Below, piece by piece: positions 8,041 to 17,491 of a DNA stretch of 64,000 nucleotides (position 1 is its first letter; each line of letters begins with the position of its first letter). Under the pieces are notes generated by a model. It had not been told where the DNA came from and searched no databases. It was given only the letters and a program-made list of their open reading frames with translations. This DNA comes from Allomesorhizobium camelthorni (GTDB lineage: Bacteria > Pseudomonadota > Alphaproteobacteria > Rhizobiales > Rhizobiaceae): positions 92,025-156,024 of the forward strand of contig NZ_JAAKZF010000008.1 in NCBI RefSeq assembly GCF_011045125.1, written 5' to 3'. The position numbers and the translations under genes are program-made.

Positions 8041-9705
8041 TCACCCGCTGTAGCCGTAGACCTCGCGTGCACGCTCCGGCGTGATCAGCCCGTTGCGGAC
8101 GTCGTCGGCGACAGCCTTCGGATCACGTTCCTTCGGGTCGCCGACGCCGCCGCCATTGCCGGTCACGACGCGGATGACGTCTTCGCGGCGCGTCGTCAGA
8201 CCCGAGACGAAGGAGAACTTCTCCCGTGAGCCATCCTTGCGGATCACCTCCACGTAGTTGGGCGAGCCCTCCTTGCCGCCGTCCAGCGCCCAGGGAGGAA
8301 ATTTCGAGCGGGTATAGCCGGCGGTGAGGAAGCCGTTGTCGGCGCGTACCCGGTAGTCCATAACGATGCCGCGTCCGCCGCGGTACTTGCCGTCGCCTCC
8401 CGGCTCCATGTTGAGCTCCATGCGGTCGACATAGAGCCCGTTGCGGGCTTCGTTGATCTCGGCCGGACAGTTGTAGGTCTCGCCGTGGAAGCCGCAGAAG
8501 ATCGCCGAGTTGCCGTCGCGGCCGTGGCTGGCACCCCAGCCGCCGAGCTGCGGCTCAATGATCGTGTACTGCCTGCCCGTATCGGGATGGATGCCGCCGA
8601 TGAAGGTGCCGCAGACGCTGGCGAAATGGCCCGATGCCAGCCGCTCGGGCATGTGCGCCGCGAGGCAGCGCCACATGATGTCGTACACCCTGAGTTCGAT
8701 CTCGTAGTAGAAGCCGATCGGAGCCGGTTCCTTGGCGTGGAAGACCGAGCCTTCGCGGGTCAGGAGCCGGATCGGACGGAACGAACCCTCGTTGGCGGGC
8801 GAATAGGGATCGGTAAGCGACTTGAAGATCATCTGCGCGGCGACCATAACGCCGTCGCGGCTGGTGTTGACCGGGCTCGCTGACTGGTCCGGATTGTCCC
8901 TCAGGTCGACCGTGAACGCGTCGTCGCTGATCGTGATCTTCACATTGAAGGTGCGGCCGTCGTCCTGTTCCTCCGAAAGCTCGAACGTGCCCTTCGGCAG
9001 CTTCGCGAGTTCGGTGCGGGAAGCCTGCTCTCCGAAATCCATGAACGAGGACATGGCTTTCTGGAAGGTGGCGACGCCGTACTTCTCGGAGATTTCGACC
9101 AGGCGCTTGGCACCGATGCGCACAGAGGCGATCGCTGCCCAGACGTCGCCTTCCAGCACGTCGGGCATGCGCGAATTGACCTTGATGATCTCCATGACGG
9201 AGCGGATCGGCTCGCCCCTGGAGATGATCTTGATCGCGGGCAGCCGTAGGCCTTCCTGGAAGATCTCCGTCGCCTCGCCGGACAGCGAACCCGGCGCCAT
9301 CCCGCCGACGTCGGAATTGTGGGCGATGTTGGCCGTCCAGGCGATGATTGTGTCGCCAGCGAAGACCGGCATCGCGACGACGATGTCGTTAAGATGCGTG
9401 ACGCCGCCGTAATAGGGATCGTTGGTGGCGAAGACGTCGCCCGGCTGGATGTCCCCCGGCTTGTCGAACTTGGCGGTAATCACCTTCACCGCCTTGTCGA
9501 GCACGCCGATGAAGGCGGGGATGCCGGCCCCCGACGAGGCGAGCGCACCCTTCGCGTCGGTGATGCCCGTGCCCATGTCGAGCACCTCGTAGATGATCGA
9601 GCTCATCGCCGTCTTCTTCATGACGGCGAACATCTCGTCGGCGGTCGCCTGGAGCGAGTTCTGGATGATCTCGAGCGTGATGGGATCGTTGGACCTGTCG
9701 TTCAT
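8041..9705 (-). CDS. Hydantoinase B/oxoprolinase family protein (second copy)
   Basis: This 554-residue HyuB-family subunit begins MNDRSNDPITLEIIQNSLQ and shares with its paralogue at 3207-4784 the DEMFAV, YEVLDMGTGITDAKG and TNDPYYGGVTHLND segments. It extends further at the C-terminus, with NGGGVGDPKERDP and REVYGYSG. GAGGAGG stands six bases before the ATG. It follows the A subunit gene by 11 bases, so the two probably form the A-B heteromeric ATP-dependent cyclic-amide hydrolase. The family is established; which ring it opens is not. Confidence 0.92.
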   Translation of the reverse strand: MNDRSNDPITLEIIQNSLQATADEMFAVMKKTAMSSIIYEVLDMGTGITDAKGALASSGAGIPAFIGVLDKAVKVITAKFDKPGDIQPGDVFATNDPYYGGVTHLNDIVVAMPVFAGDTIIAWTANIAHNSDVGGMAPGSLSGEATEIFQEGLRLPAIKIISRGEPIRSVMEIIKVNSRMPDVLEGDVWAAIASVRIGAKRLVEISEKYGVATFQKAMSSFMDFGEQASRTELAKLPKGTFELSEEQDDGRTFNVKITISDDAFTVDLRDNPDQSASPVNTSRDGVMVAAQMIFKSLTDPYSPANEGSFRPIRLLTREGSVFHAKEPAPIGFYYEIELRVYDIMWRCLAAHMPERLASGHFASVCGTFIGGIHPDTGRQYTIIEPQLGGWGASHGRDGNSAIFCGFHGETYNCPAEINEARNGLYVDRMELNMEPGGDGKYRGGRGIVMDYRVRADNGFLTAGYTRSKFPPWALDGGKEGSPNYVEVIRKDGSREKFSFVSGLTTRREDVIRVVTGNGGGVGDPKERDPKAVADDVRNGLITPERAREVYGYSG

Positions 9706-9716
9706 GATCCGCCTCC

Positions 9717-11792
9717 TCAGCCGGCCAGAGTGATGTGGATGTTGCCGTAGCCGTCGATCTCCACCTGGTTGCCGGGGTGAATGACCACGGTGGTCCCGGG
9801 ATCCTCGACAATGGCAGGGCCTTCGAAGCGCATGCCAGCTTCCAGCTTCGTACCGTCGTAGATCGCGGCCTTCTTCACGCCCTCGAGGGCATAGTCGACG
9901 TCGCGGTGGCCCTTCAGCGCGCTCTCGGCCGGCGTGCCGGTCGGCTCGCGCTTCGCCATGGCGAGCTTTCCGACTTCGGCTGAAGCGACCAGATGGATGC
10001 CGACCATCTCAACCGGCGCGTCCAGCCGGTAGGTGTATTCGCGCTCGTAGGTCTCGTGGAACGAGGCCTCGATCTCGGACAGCCTTTCATCGGTCACCGC
10101 GCCATCCGCGATTAGGACCTCGGTCGTGTGCTCCTGGTTCTGGTAGCGGAACTTGCCGTAGCGGAGCATCTTCACCTTTTCCGCCGCGACGCCTTCCTGC
10201 GTGAACTGGCCGCGCGCGCGATCCTCGGTGTCGGCGAAGAGCTGCTCGATCGCGTTGGCCGCGCCCGGCTTCAGGTCGGCAAGGCGGGTGACGAAATAGT
10301 CGCGACGCAGGTCGGACATCATCATGCCCCAGGCCGAGAAGACCGCTGCGCCGGCGGGGACGACGACCTTCTTGACGCCGAGTTCCTGGCCAAGCGCCAC
10401 GCCGTGCATGGCGCCGCCGCCGCCGAAGGCGACCAGCGTGAAGTCGCGCGGGTCGTGGCCGCGGTTGAGCGACACGAGCTTCAGCGCGTTGACCATGTTG
10501 TTGTTGGCGATGCGGATGATGCCGCGCGCGGCTTCGTCAGTGTCCACGCCGAGCTTCTCGCCCACCGCCGCGATGGCCTTTTCTGCCGCGGCCATGTCCG
10601 CGACCACCTCGCCGCCGCAGAAATATTCCCGGTTGATGCGGCTGAGCCACAGATTGGCGTCCGTGGTCGTGGCGTCACTGCCGCCGCGCCCATAGGCGGC
10701 GGGACCCGGCATCGCCCCGGCCGATTGGGGGCCGACATGCAACTTGCCGAAATCGTTGACCCAGGCAATGGAGCCGCCGCCATTGCCGATCTCGACCAGA
10801 TCGACAACCGGCACCATGATCGGATAGCCGGCCGAGGTGCGGTCACGCTCGATCCAGTAGTCGGTCTTGATTTTGACCTCGCCGTCCTCGATCAGCGAGC
10901 ATTTCGCGGTCGTCCCGCCGATGTCGAGCGCCAGCACGTTCGGCTCTCCGATCAGCTTGCCGAGCTCGGCCGCGCCCCAGAAGCCGGAGGCCGGCCCGGA
11001 CTCGACCATCGTGATCGGGATCTTCGACACCGAATCCAGCGAGTCCACACCACAGTTCGACTGCATGATGTAGGGGCTGCCCTTCAGCCCCTTCTCCTTC
11101 AGTCCGTTGGCAAGCCGCGACAGGTAGCGCTCTGCGATCGGCTGGACATAGGCCGACAGGACCGCCGTGTTAGTGCGCTCGTATTCGCGCCACTCGCGCG
11201 TGATCTGGTGCGAGGAGACGACCGAGACCTCGGGCCAGAGTTTCTGCACCTCCGCCATCGTCCTCTCCTCGTGCGAGGGGTCCGCATAGGAGTGGAGGAA
11301 GGAAATCGCCACCGCCTCGACGCCGTCGGCCTTGAAGTCCTCCAGGATGGCCGGCAGGCCCGACAGGTCCAGCGGCTTCAGCTCCTCGCCCTTGTAGCTC
11401 GTGCGTTCGGGAAGCTCGCGGCGCAGGTAGCGCGGCACGAAGGGCTTCGGCTTCTCGTAGTGCAGGTTGAAGAAGTCCGGGCGGTTTCCGCGCGCGATCT
11501 CCAGCGTGTCGCGAAAACCCTCGGTCGTGATCAGGCCGACCTTCACGCCCTTTCTCTCGGTCAGGGCGTTGATGACCACCGTCGTTCCGTGCGCCAGGAA
11601 GCCGATGGATGTCGGATCGACCCCGCCCTTGGCGAGCACGTTCAGAACGCCCTCTTCGAAGTTGGGAGGCGTCGTGTCGGACTTGGCGGTGATGACGCGC
11701 GCCTCGCCCGTGTCGACATCGGTCTCGAAGCAGACGAGGTCGGTGAACGTGCCGCCGACATCGGTTGCGACGCGGATCGTGGTCTCGGCCAT
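9717..11792 (-). CDS. Hydantoinase A/oxoprolinase family protein
   Basis: This 691-residue HyuA-family subunit has an N-terminal actin-like phosphate loop (RVATDVGGTFTDLV, about residues 7-20) and a second one near the middle (ALDIGGTTAKCSL). A Gly-rich segment (EIGNGGGSIAWV) and VAFGGGGAMHG follow. The subunit phosphorylates the amide oxygen with ATP so that the B subunit can open the ring. The length suits family members of about 680-700 residues. GGGAG lies upstream of the ATG. It is the only A subunit for two B subunits in this operon. Confidence 0.93.
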   Translation of the reverse strand: MAETTIRVATDVGGTFTDLVCFETDVDTGEARVITAKSDTTPPNFEEGVLNVLAKGGVDPTSIGFLAHGTTVVINALTERKGVKVGLITTEGFRDTLEIARGNRPDFFNLHYEKPKPFVPRYLRRELPERTSYKGEELKPLDLSGLPAILEDFKADGVEAVAISFLHSYADPSHEERTMAEVQKLWPEVSVVSSHQITREWREYERTNTAVLSAYVQPIAERYLSRLANGLKEKGLKGSPYIMQSNCGVDSLDSVSKIPITMVESGPASGFWGAAELGKLIGEPNVLALDIGGTTAKCSLIEDGEVKIKTDYWIERDRTSAGYPIMVPVVDLVEIGNGGGSIAWVNDFGKLHVGPQSAGAMPGPAAYGRGGSDATTTDANLWLSRINREYFCGGEVVADMAAAEKAIAAVGEKLGVDTDEAARGIIRIANNNMVNALKLVSLNRGHDPRDFTLVAFGGGGAMHGVALGQELGVKKVVVPAGAAVFSAWGMMMSDLRRDYFVTRLADLKPGAANAIEQLFADTEDRARGQFTQEGVAAEKVKMLRYGKFRYQNQEHTTEVLIADGAVTDERLSEIEASFHETYEREYTYRLDAPVEMVGIHLVASAEVGKLAMAKREPTGTPAESALKGHRDVDYALEGVKKAAIYDGTKLEAGMRFEGPAIVEDPGTTVVIHPGNQVEIDGYGNIHITLAG

Positions 11793-11795
11793 TGG

Positions 11796-12293
11796 TCAGG
11801 CTCCCCTGGTCTTCATGCGTTCGTGGAGAAGAAGGCAGACGAGGCCGGGCAGCTTGAGCGCCTCGGCGGCCTCGACGCGTTCCGGCGTGTAGTGGCCTGC
11901 TGCGTTCAGGCAGTTGATGGTGCCGGCGACCTCGCCGTCGATCAGGATCGGCACGTTCATGACGCTCTCGCAGCCGAGCGACCGGATCAGTTCCCAGTCG
12001 TCGAAGACGGCCTTGATGCCTTCGATGTCATTGGCGACGAATGTCTTCTTCTCGCCGATCACCTGGCGCGACCAGTCGGTCTCGTTGGCAGGCTTCGTTC
12101 CCGAGACCGGATAGGCTTCCGGCATGTTGGAGTAGACCCGCGCATTGACGCGTTGCGCGCGGTCGCTGGTCATGATGGTGAAGAGCTTCGCGCCGACCAG
12201 CTGCTGTGTCAGTGCGCAAAGGCCATCGAAGACGGTCTGCAGCTGCGGGCCGGCGGCCCCCGCCGCCGTCAGGAACTTCACATAATCAGGCAC
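11796..12293 (-). CDS. GAF domain protein
   Basis: This is a stand-alone GAF domain of 165 residues, with LFTIMTSD, NVPILIDGEVAGTINCLNAAG and HYTPERVEAAEAL typical of the fold. GAF domains bind small ligands or serve as redox sensors; this one has no output domain. The GTG start at 12293 overlaps the end of the upstream ATPase gene by eight bases and AAGGAA precedes it. The stop lies three bases before the hyuA-type gene. This tight coupling suggests a sensor or accessory factor for the hydrolase or importer, but the role is inferred only from context. Confidence 0.82.
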   Translation of the reverse strand: MPDYVKFLTAAGAAGPQLQTVFDGLCALTQQLVGAKLFTIMTSDRAQRVNARVYSNMPEAYPVSGTKPANETDWSRQVIGEKKTFVANDIEGIKAVFDDWELIRSLGCESVMNVPILIDGEVAGTINCLNAAGHYTPERVEAAEALKLPGLVCLLLHERMKTRGA

Positions 12294-13098
12294 TTACATT
12301 TTCCTTCTTCATAAGATGGTTGCGCAGCCGCACCTCTTCGGCTGTGACGACCGGGACCGCGCCGATCAGGCGGCGCGTATATGCGTGGTCGGGGTCGGAG
12401 AAGACCTTTCCGGTCGGATTGAGTTCGACCAGCCGGCCGCGTTCGAACACGGCGACCCGATCGGCGATGTTGCGGACGACAGACAGGTCATGGGTGATGA
12501 AGACGTAGGTGAGGCCGCGCTTGCGTCGCAGATCGTTGAGAAGCTTCAGCACCCTGGCCTGCACCAGCACGTCGAGCGCGGATGTCGGCTCGTCGAGCAC
12601 GACGAGGTCGGATTCGCAGGCAAGCGCGCGGGCAATCGCCACGCGCTGACGCTGTCCGCCAGAGAGAGATGCCGGGGAGCGGCCGGCATAGTCCGCCGGC
12701 AACCCGACCTCCTCCAGAAGCTGTCCGACACGGTCGCTGCGCTGCGATCGTTCGCCCAGGCCATGCACGTCGAGCGGCAGACGCAACGATGCACCGATCG
12801 ATCGTTGCGGATTCAGGGAGGAGAGCGGGTTCTGCTGGACGAGTTGGATCGCCCGGCGGTGCGCGAGCTCACGCTTCCCCGGCAGCACCTCTCCGCGGAA
12901 GGAGATCGTCCCGATCGAGGGCGGATAGATGCCGAGGATCATGTTGGCGAGGGTCGACTTGCCGGAGCCGCTTTCGCCTACGACCGCAAGGCATTCGCCT
13001 TCGTCCACGTCGAGTGAAACTTCGTCGACCGCACGCACCTCGTGCTTGCTCTGGGCGAAGATCTTGGAGACATCGTGCAGTGATAGCAGATGCGTCAT
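12286..13098 (-). CDS. Peptide-type ABC importer ATP-binding protein (DppF-like)
   Basis: This 270-residue ATPase has Walker [18 protein letters not shown]-loop VQQNPLSSLNP, signature LSGGQRQRVAIARAL and Walker B LVVLDEPTSALD. The tandem AA-SLNP pattern around the Q-loop marks the DppF/OppF branch of peptide importers. It is somewhat short because the C-terminal oligopeptide extension is reduced. GGAGGTGA stands before the ATG, which overlaps the stop of the neighbouring ATPase gene (ATGA). It powers uptake together with the ATPase at 13095-13985. Confidence 0.92.
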   Translation of the reverse strand: MTHLLSLHDVSKIFAQSKHEVRAVDEVSLDVDEGECLAVVGESGSGKSTLANMILGIYPPSIGTISFRGEVLPGKRELAHRRAIQLVQQNPLSSLNPQRSIGASLRLPLDVHGLGERSQRSDRVGQLLEEVGLPADYAGRSPASLSGGQRQRVAIARALACESDLVVLDEPTSALDVLVQARVLKLLNDLRRKRGLTYVFITHDLSVVRNIADRVAVFERGRLVELNPTGKVFSDPDHAYTRRLIGAVPVVTAEEVRLRNHLMKKENVSA

Positions 13099-13985
13099 CC
13101 CGTCACCTCCGGTTCGGCGCAGCCCTCATGGACCACGAGCGGCTGGAAGTAGTCCTCCGACACGTCGTCGATCTCGGGAACGCCCTCGCCGGTGATCCGG
13201 GGTACTGCCGCGAGGAGTGCGCGCGTATAGGGATGACGCGGATCGGCGAAGAGATCCGCCGTGCGGCCATGTTCGACGATCCGGCCCTTGTAGATGACGT
13301 AGACCCGGTCGGCGAACTCCCGAACGACGCCGAGATTGTGCGAGATGAAGAGCACCGAGGTGTGGTGCTTTGCGACGAGGTCGCGCATGAGTTCCAGCGT
13401 CTGCGCCTGCACGGTGACGTCGAGGGCGGTGCCCGGCTCGTCGGCGATCAGCAGCGAGGGTTCGTTGGCCAGCGCCATGGCGATCATGACACGCTGGTTC
13501 ATCCCGCCCGAAAGCTGGAACGCATAGGAATCGAGCGCCCGGTTCGGGTCGGGGATCGCGACGTCGGCAAGAGCGGCGGCCGCCTTCTCCCGCGCCGCGG
13601 CCGGAGCGATGCGGGGCTCCGCCCGCTTGAGGACCTCGTGGAACTGCTCGCCGATGCGATAGACCGGATTGAGGGAGGACATCGGGTCTTGGAAGATCAT
13701 CGAGATGCGGTTGCCTCGCAGGCGGTGCCGTTCCGCCTCCGTGAGCTTGGCAAGAGCGCGGCCCTCGAATGCAACGAGACCGGAGACCCGGGCACTGCGT
13801 GTCTGCTGCAGGAGACCGAGGATGATGCGCGCAGTCACCGATTTGCCGGAGCCGGATTCTCCGACCAGCGCCACGCGCTCGCCCTTGTTGATATGGAGCG
13901 AAATGCCATGCAGCACGTCGATCTGGCCGGCCCAGCCGCGGAAGGCAAGGTACAGGTCGCGGATCAGCAGCGTCGGCGCGGTCAT
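13095..13985 (-). CDS. Peptide-type ABC importer ATP-binding protein (DppD-like)
   Basis: This 296-residue ATPase has Walker [18 protein letters not shown]-loop [19 protein letters not shown], signature [15 protein letters not shown] (Gln-Arg retained) and Walker [13 protein letters not shown]. The C-terminal [14 protein letters not shown] segment is the oligopeptide/dipeptide transporter extension of DppD/OppD. The ATG at 13985 is preferred because it makes an ATGA overlap with the permease stop and starts the conserved [14 protein letters not shown]; a frame back to 14081 adds 32 residues unlike the family. Confidence 0.92.
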   Translation of the reverse strand: MTAPTLLIRDLYLAFRGWAGQIDVLHGISLHINKGERVALVGESGSGKSVTARIILGLLQQTRSARVSGLVAFEGRALAKLTEAERHRLRGNRISMIFQDPMSSLNPVYRIGEQFHEVLKRAEPRIAPAAAREKAAAALADVAIPDPNRALDSYAFQLSGGMNQRVMIAMALANEPSLLIADEPGTALDVTVQAQTLELMRDLVAKHHTSVLFISHNLGVVREFADRVYVIYKGRIVEHGRTADLFADPRHPYTRALLAAVPRITGEGVPEIDDVSEDYFQPLVVHEGCAEPEVTG

Positions 13986-14815
13986 TGTTCGGCTCCGAGC
14001 ACGTCCCGCAAGGCATCGCCGAGCAGGTTGAAACCGAAGACCGCCACGAGGATCGCAAGGCCCGGGAAAACCGTCAGCCACCAGGAATCAGGCAGGTACT
14101 TCGCGCCGTCGGCCACCATGGAGCCCAGATCCGGCGTCGGCGGCTGCACACCCAGCCCGAGGAAGGAAAGCGAGGAGGCGATCAGGATGACGAAGCCGAG
14201 GTCGAGCGTCATCTTGGTGAGGATCGAGGGCACGCAGTTCGGCAGTATCTCTCGGAAGATCATATGCGCCCTGGAGGCGCCGATCACTTCCGCCGCCAAG
14301 ACATAGCCCTCCTCCTTCTCCGAGCGGGTGAGGTTGTAGACGAGCCGCGTGTACCAGGGCCACCACATCACGGTGACGGCCAGCATGCCGTTCGTCAGCG
14401 TCGGCTCCAGCAGCCCCATCATCGAGAGCGCCAGCACCAGCGGCGGGATCGACAGGAAAACGTCGGTGATGCGCATCAGCACATATTCGATCCAGCCGCC
14501 GACATAGCCCGCTACGAGACCGATCGTGACACCCACCGGCACCGCGATCGCCAGCACCACGACGCCGAGGAGCAGCGAGATGCGGTAGGCGTAGAGGATG
14601 CGCGAGAAGAGATCACGGCCGACCAGGTCGGTTCCGAAGATGTAAGGCCATTCCGGTGCCTTGTTGAAATTGGCGAAGTCAACGACCGCGCCGCGATGGC
14701 TCGGGAAAGGCGCGATGAAATCGGCGAAGACCGCCGACAGCACCACGGTTCCGACCAGGATCAGCCCGAGCACCGAGAGCGGATTGCGCAGGAGGATGAA
14801 GAGCGTGCGCTTCAT
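13982..14815 (-). CDS. Peptide-type ABC importer permease (DppC-like)
   Basis: This 277-residue membrane protein starts [18 protein letters not shown], the usual N-terminus of DppC/OppC permeases. It has six predicted membrane segments and the HPFGTD-like element seen as [18 protein letters not shown]. The permease EAA-type loop is [20 protein letters not shown], and [18 protein letters not shown] near the C-terminus is family-typical. The ATG at 14815 overlaps the stop of the DppB-like gene (ATGA). A longer frame to 15088 is out of frame with the real upstream gene and is rejected. Confidence 0.93.
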   Translation of the reverse strand: MKRTLFILLRNPLSVLGLILVGTVVLSAVFADFIAPFPSHRGAVVDFANFNKAPEWPYIFGTDLVGRDLFSRILYAYRISLLLGVVVLAIAVPVGVTIGLVAGYVGGWIEYVLMRITDVFLSIPPLVLALSMMGLLEPTLTNGMLAVTVMWWPWYTRLVYNLTRSEKEEGYVLAAEVIGASRAHMIFREILPNCVPSILTKMTLDLGFVILIASSLSFLGLGVQPPTPDLGSMVADGAKYLPDSWWLTVFPGLAILVAVFGFNLLGDALRDVLGAEQ

Positions 14816-15840
14816 GTCGCCCTCTGCGAATAGCGGATGCGCGGATTGATGAAGGCAATCAGCAGGTCGACGACGATATTCACGATCAGGAACATGGCCG
14901 AGATGATGAGCACCGTGCCCACGATCGCGTTCAGGTCCTTCCTGAGGATGACAGCGACGCCGTAGCGCGACAGACCCGGCCAGGCGAACACCGCCTCGAC
15001 GAGGAAGGCGTTGCCGAGCATCGCCGCGAAATCGAGGCCGATGATGGTGAGCGACGGGATGAGCGAAGGCCGGAAGGCAAAGCGCCACGCGATCTTGCCT
15101 TCCGGGAAGCCGTAGGATTGCGCCATCTCGATGTACGGCTTGTCGTAGGTCTCCACCATATTGGAGCGCGTCAGCCGCGCGGCTTGCCCGATCCCCGACA
15201 GCGCCAGCGCGAAGGCCGGCAACACGATGTGCCAGGCGGCATCGGCGAAGGCGGAGAGGTTCCCGGCGAGCAGCGTGTCGATGAATAGAAACCCGGTGAC
15301 CGGCTCGATCGTGTAGCTATCAGTGATGCGCCCGGCGATCGGGAAGAGCGGCAGGAAGAACGCGAAGAGCAGCATCAGGATGACCGCCCAGACGAAGCTC
15401 GGTGCGGATACGCCGAGCAGCGTCAGAAGCCGGATGAGGTTGTCGGCCCAGGAGCCGCGATAGCGCGCCGAGATGATCCCGAGCGGCAGGCCGATGAGGA
15501 TCATCATCAGCCCGGCCACGACGATCAGTTCGAGCGTGGCGGGGAGGAATTGCGCGATGTCGGCGGTCACCGGCCGGTTCGTGTACAGCGAGATGCCGAG
15601 ATCGCCCCGCAGCAGGTCGCGGACGAAGTAGCCGTACTGGACAGCGATCGAATCGTCGAGATGCAACCGCTCGCGGAGCATGGTGATCTGCTCGGCCGTC
15701 GCATTGGGCCCGAGAGCGATGCGCGCGGGGTCTCCGGGAATAATCCGGGCAATGGCAAAGATCAGCATGGAGACCCCCACCAGCACGATCAGCGAAGTCC
15801 CTAGCCGCTTCGCTAGGAGGCGGACGATAGGCGGCATCAT
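14812..15840 (-). CDS. Peptide-type ABC importer permease (DppB-like)
   Basis: This 342-residue inner-membrane permease contains IIPGDPARIALGPNAT, the extracytoplasmic loop of DppB-type permeases, then LPATLELIVVA, SAPSFVWAVILMLLF and the coupling loop ARLTRSNMVETYDKPYI. It has about six membrane segments. The gene follows the binding-protein gene by 55 bases and overlaps the DppC-like gene. It is a close paralogue of the truncated permease at the left edge of the window. It forms the translocation pore with the DppC-like subunit. Confidence 0.93.
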   Translation of the reverse strand: MMPPIVRLLAKRLGTSLIVLVGVSMLIFAIARIIPGDPARIALGPNATAEQITMLRERLHLDDSIAVQYGYFVRDLLRGDLGISLYTNRPVTADIAQFLPATLELIVVAGLMMILIGLPLGIISARYRGSWADNLIRLLTLLGVSAPSFVWAVILMLLFAFFLPLFPIAGRITDSYTIEPVTGFLFIDTLLAGNLSAFADAAWHIVLPAFALALSGIGQAARLTRSNMVETYDKPYIEMAQSYGFPEGKIAWRFAFRPSLIPSLTIIGLDFAAMLGNAFLVEAVFAWPGLSRYGVAVILRKDLNAIVGTVLIISAMFLIVNIVVDLLIAFINPRIRYSQRAT

Positions 15841-15895
15841 TGTTTGTCCGTTGTGAAGGACCGGCGCCAGCCGCCGGCCCTGCCGGTTGCGGGCG

Positions 15896-17491
15896 CTATT
15901 CGCCCGTCATTTCCATCAGCCGGAACGAAAAGCCCATTCCATCCAGTCCAAAGGCCTTTTCCGGATCGCTGAGAGCCGGTGCCTTCACACGGTTGGAGGC
16001 GGCAAAGAGCGATTGGCGGTCATAGCCGTAGATTGTCGGCGCGATCTCCATCAGTCTGTCGTTGAGCTCGGCATAGGTCGCCTCGCGCTCCGCAGGATCG
16101 GTGACCGTGCGGCCCTTTGCCAACAGCTCGTCGACCTTGTCGTCCTTCAGATACTCTGGCGACTGCCACGTTCCCGCGACCGAGGAGTGGTACATCGGGT
16201 AGAGCAGCGTGTCGGGATCTCCGGTGACCGCGTTCGCGAAGATCTGCGAGATGTTGGGCGTGTTCTCGGGCTTTGCGACCTGCTCCGTGAACAGTGCCCA
16301 CGGCACCTTGCGAATCTCCGACTTGATGCCGAGTTCGGCGAAGTTCGCCTGCATCAGCAGCGCGAAGCGCTCCTCGATCGGCACTTCGCCGATCCACGAC
16401 AACTCAAGCGTGAAGTCCTCGGGGCTGTACTTGCAGTCGGCCAGGTGCTGCTTGGCGGCTTCGAGATCGCGCTGAAGCATCTCCTCGGCGGCGCCGAACA
16501 TGCCGACAGGGATGCCCCCCGTCGAGGGGCTTCCCTGTGCGACATCGTCAGTCACGGCGACCATGGTTATGCCTGCCGCGTAGTCATAGGCCTTCGCCAG
16601 TGCCAGACGGCAGTTGACGTCGTCGAGCGGCGGCTTCTGCGTGTTCATCTTGATATAGAAGGCGCCGCCGCCAGTCTCTGTCAGGATCTGCGCTCCGTCG
16701 GCTGCGAGCGACTTCAGCACTTCCGGCGGCAGCCACTGCGAGGATATGTCGTGCTCGCCCTGGGCGATGAGCGTCCGCACGGTCGCGGCTTCCAGGCCGT
16801 AGCGCAGGCGGACCTGATCAGGAGCCTCTTCCGGCACGCCGAGGAAATAGTCCCGGTTCTTCTCCATGACCGTTTCCTGCTGCGGATTGTGAGAGACCAC
16901 CTTGTAGGCGCCCGTTCCCGCGCTGTTGCCGGAGAGATAGGCCTGGCCCCAGTCTTTCATCTCACCCTCGCCTTCGCCGAGGTTTTCCATGACGAGCTTC
17001 TTGTCGACGATCGGCAGGCGCACGAGCGATGCCTCAAAGGGCGAATAGGCTTCGGTCAGATTGAAGCGGACGGTATGTTCGTCGATCGCCTCGGCACTTT
17101 CCACCTTGTCGAACACGAAGGACAATCCCTGCCCGAGTTCCTTCATGCGCTCAAAGGAGAATACGACGTCCTCGGCGGTTAGCGGGTTGCCGCTCTGGAA
17201 ATTCACGTCGTCGCGCAGCTTGAAGATGAAATCCGTGCCGTCGGCCTCCCAGCTTTCAGCTAGATGCGGCGCATAGCCCGGTCCGCCCTGCACAGGCAGG
17301 ACGAGCGTATCGTAGACGTTGAACATCAGGATCGAGTCGGCATAGTCGGACGCCTTGCCCGGGTCGAGTTCGCCGACGGCCACTTCGTCCAGGCGCAGGA
17401 GGGTCTGCGTTGATGCCTTAGCGACCATCGCCGGCGTCAGCATCGTTGCGGCGAGAAGCGCTGCCGCGAGAGGTCTTGCAGTAATTTTCAA
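15896..17491 (-). CDS. ABC importer substrate-binding protein, family 5 (peptide/opine type)
   Basis: This 531-residue periplasmic protein has a signal peptide (MKITARPLAAALLAATMLTP, cleavage near AKA at about 26) and the SBP family 5 signature around YDTLVLPV, PHLAESWEADGTDFIFKLRD and NGNPLTAEDVVFSFER-like text (seen as SGNPLTAEDVVFSF). Family 5 proteins bind peptides, opines, nickel complexes and glycosides, so the ligand cannot be named. The ATG overlaps the stop of the regulator gene (ATGA), so regulator and importer are co-transcribed. Confidence 0.93.
   Translation of the reverse strand: MKITARPLAAALLAATMLTPAMVAKASTQTLLRLDEVAVGELDPGKASDYADSILMFNVYDTLVLPVQGGPGYAPHLAESWEADGTDFIFKLRDDVNFQSGNPLTAEDVVFSFERMKELGQGLSFVFDKVESAEAIDEHTVRFNLTEAYSPFEASLVRLPIVDKKLVMENLGEGEGEMKDWGQAYLSGNSAGTGAYKVVSHNPQQETVMEKNRDYFLGVPEEAPDQVRLRYGLEAATVRTLIAQGEHDISSQWLPPEVLKSLAADGAQILTETGGGAFYIKMNTQKPPLDDVNCRLALAKAYDYAAGITMVAVTDDVAQGSPSTGGIPVGMFGAAEEMLQRDLEAAKQHLADCKYSPEDFTLELSWIGEVPIEERFALLMQANFAELGIKSEIRKVPWALFTEQVAKPENTPNISQIFANAVTGDPDTLLYPMYHSSVAGTWQSPEYLKDDKVDELLAKGRTVTDPAEREATYAELNDRLMEIAPTIYGYDRQSLFAASNRVKAPALSDPEKAFGLDGMGFSFRLMEMTGE

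Noticed and set aside
10128..12314. A 728-codon plus-strand frame
   Set aside because: It lies opposite hyuA and the GAF gene and is an antisense shadow of GC-rich codons.
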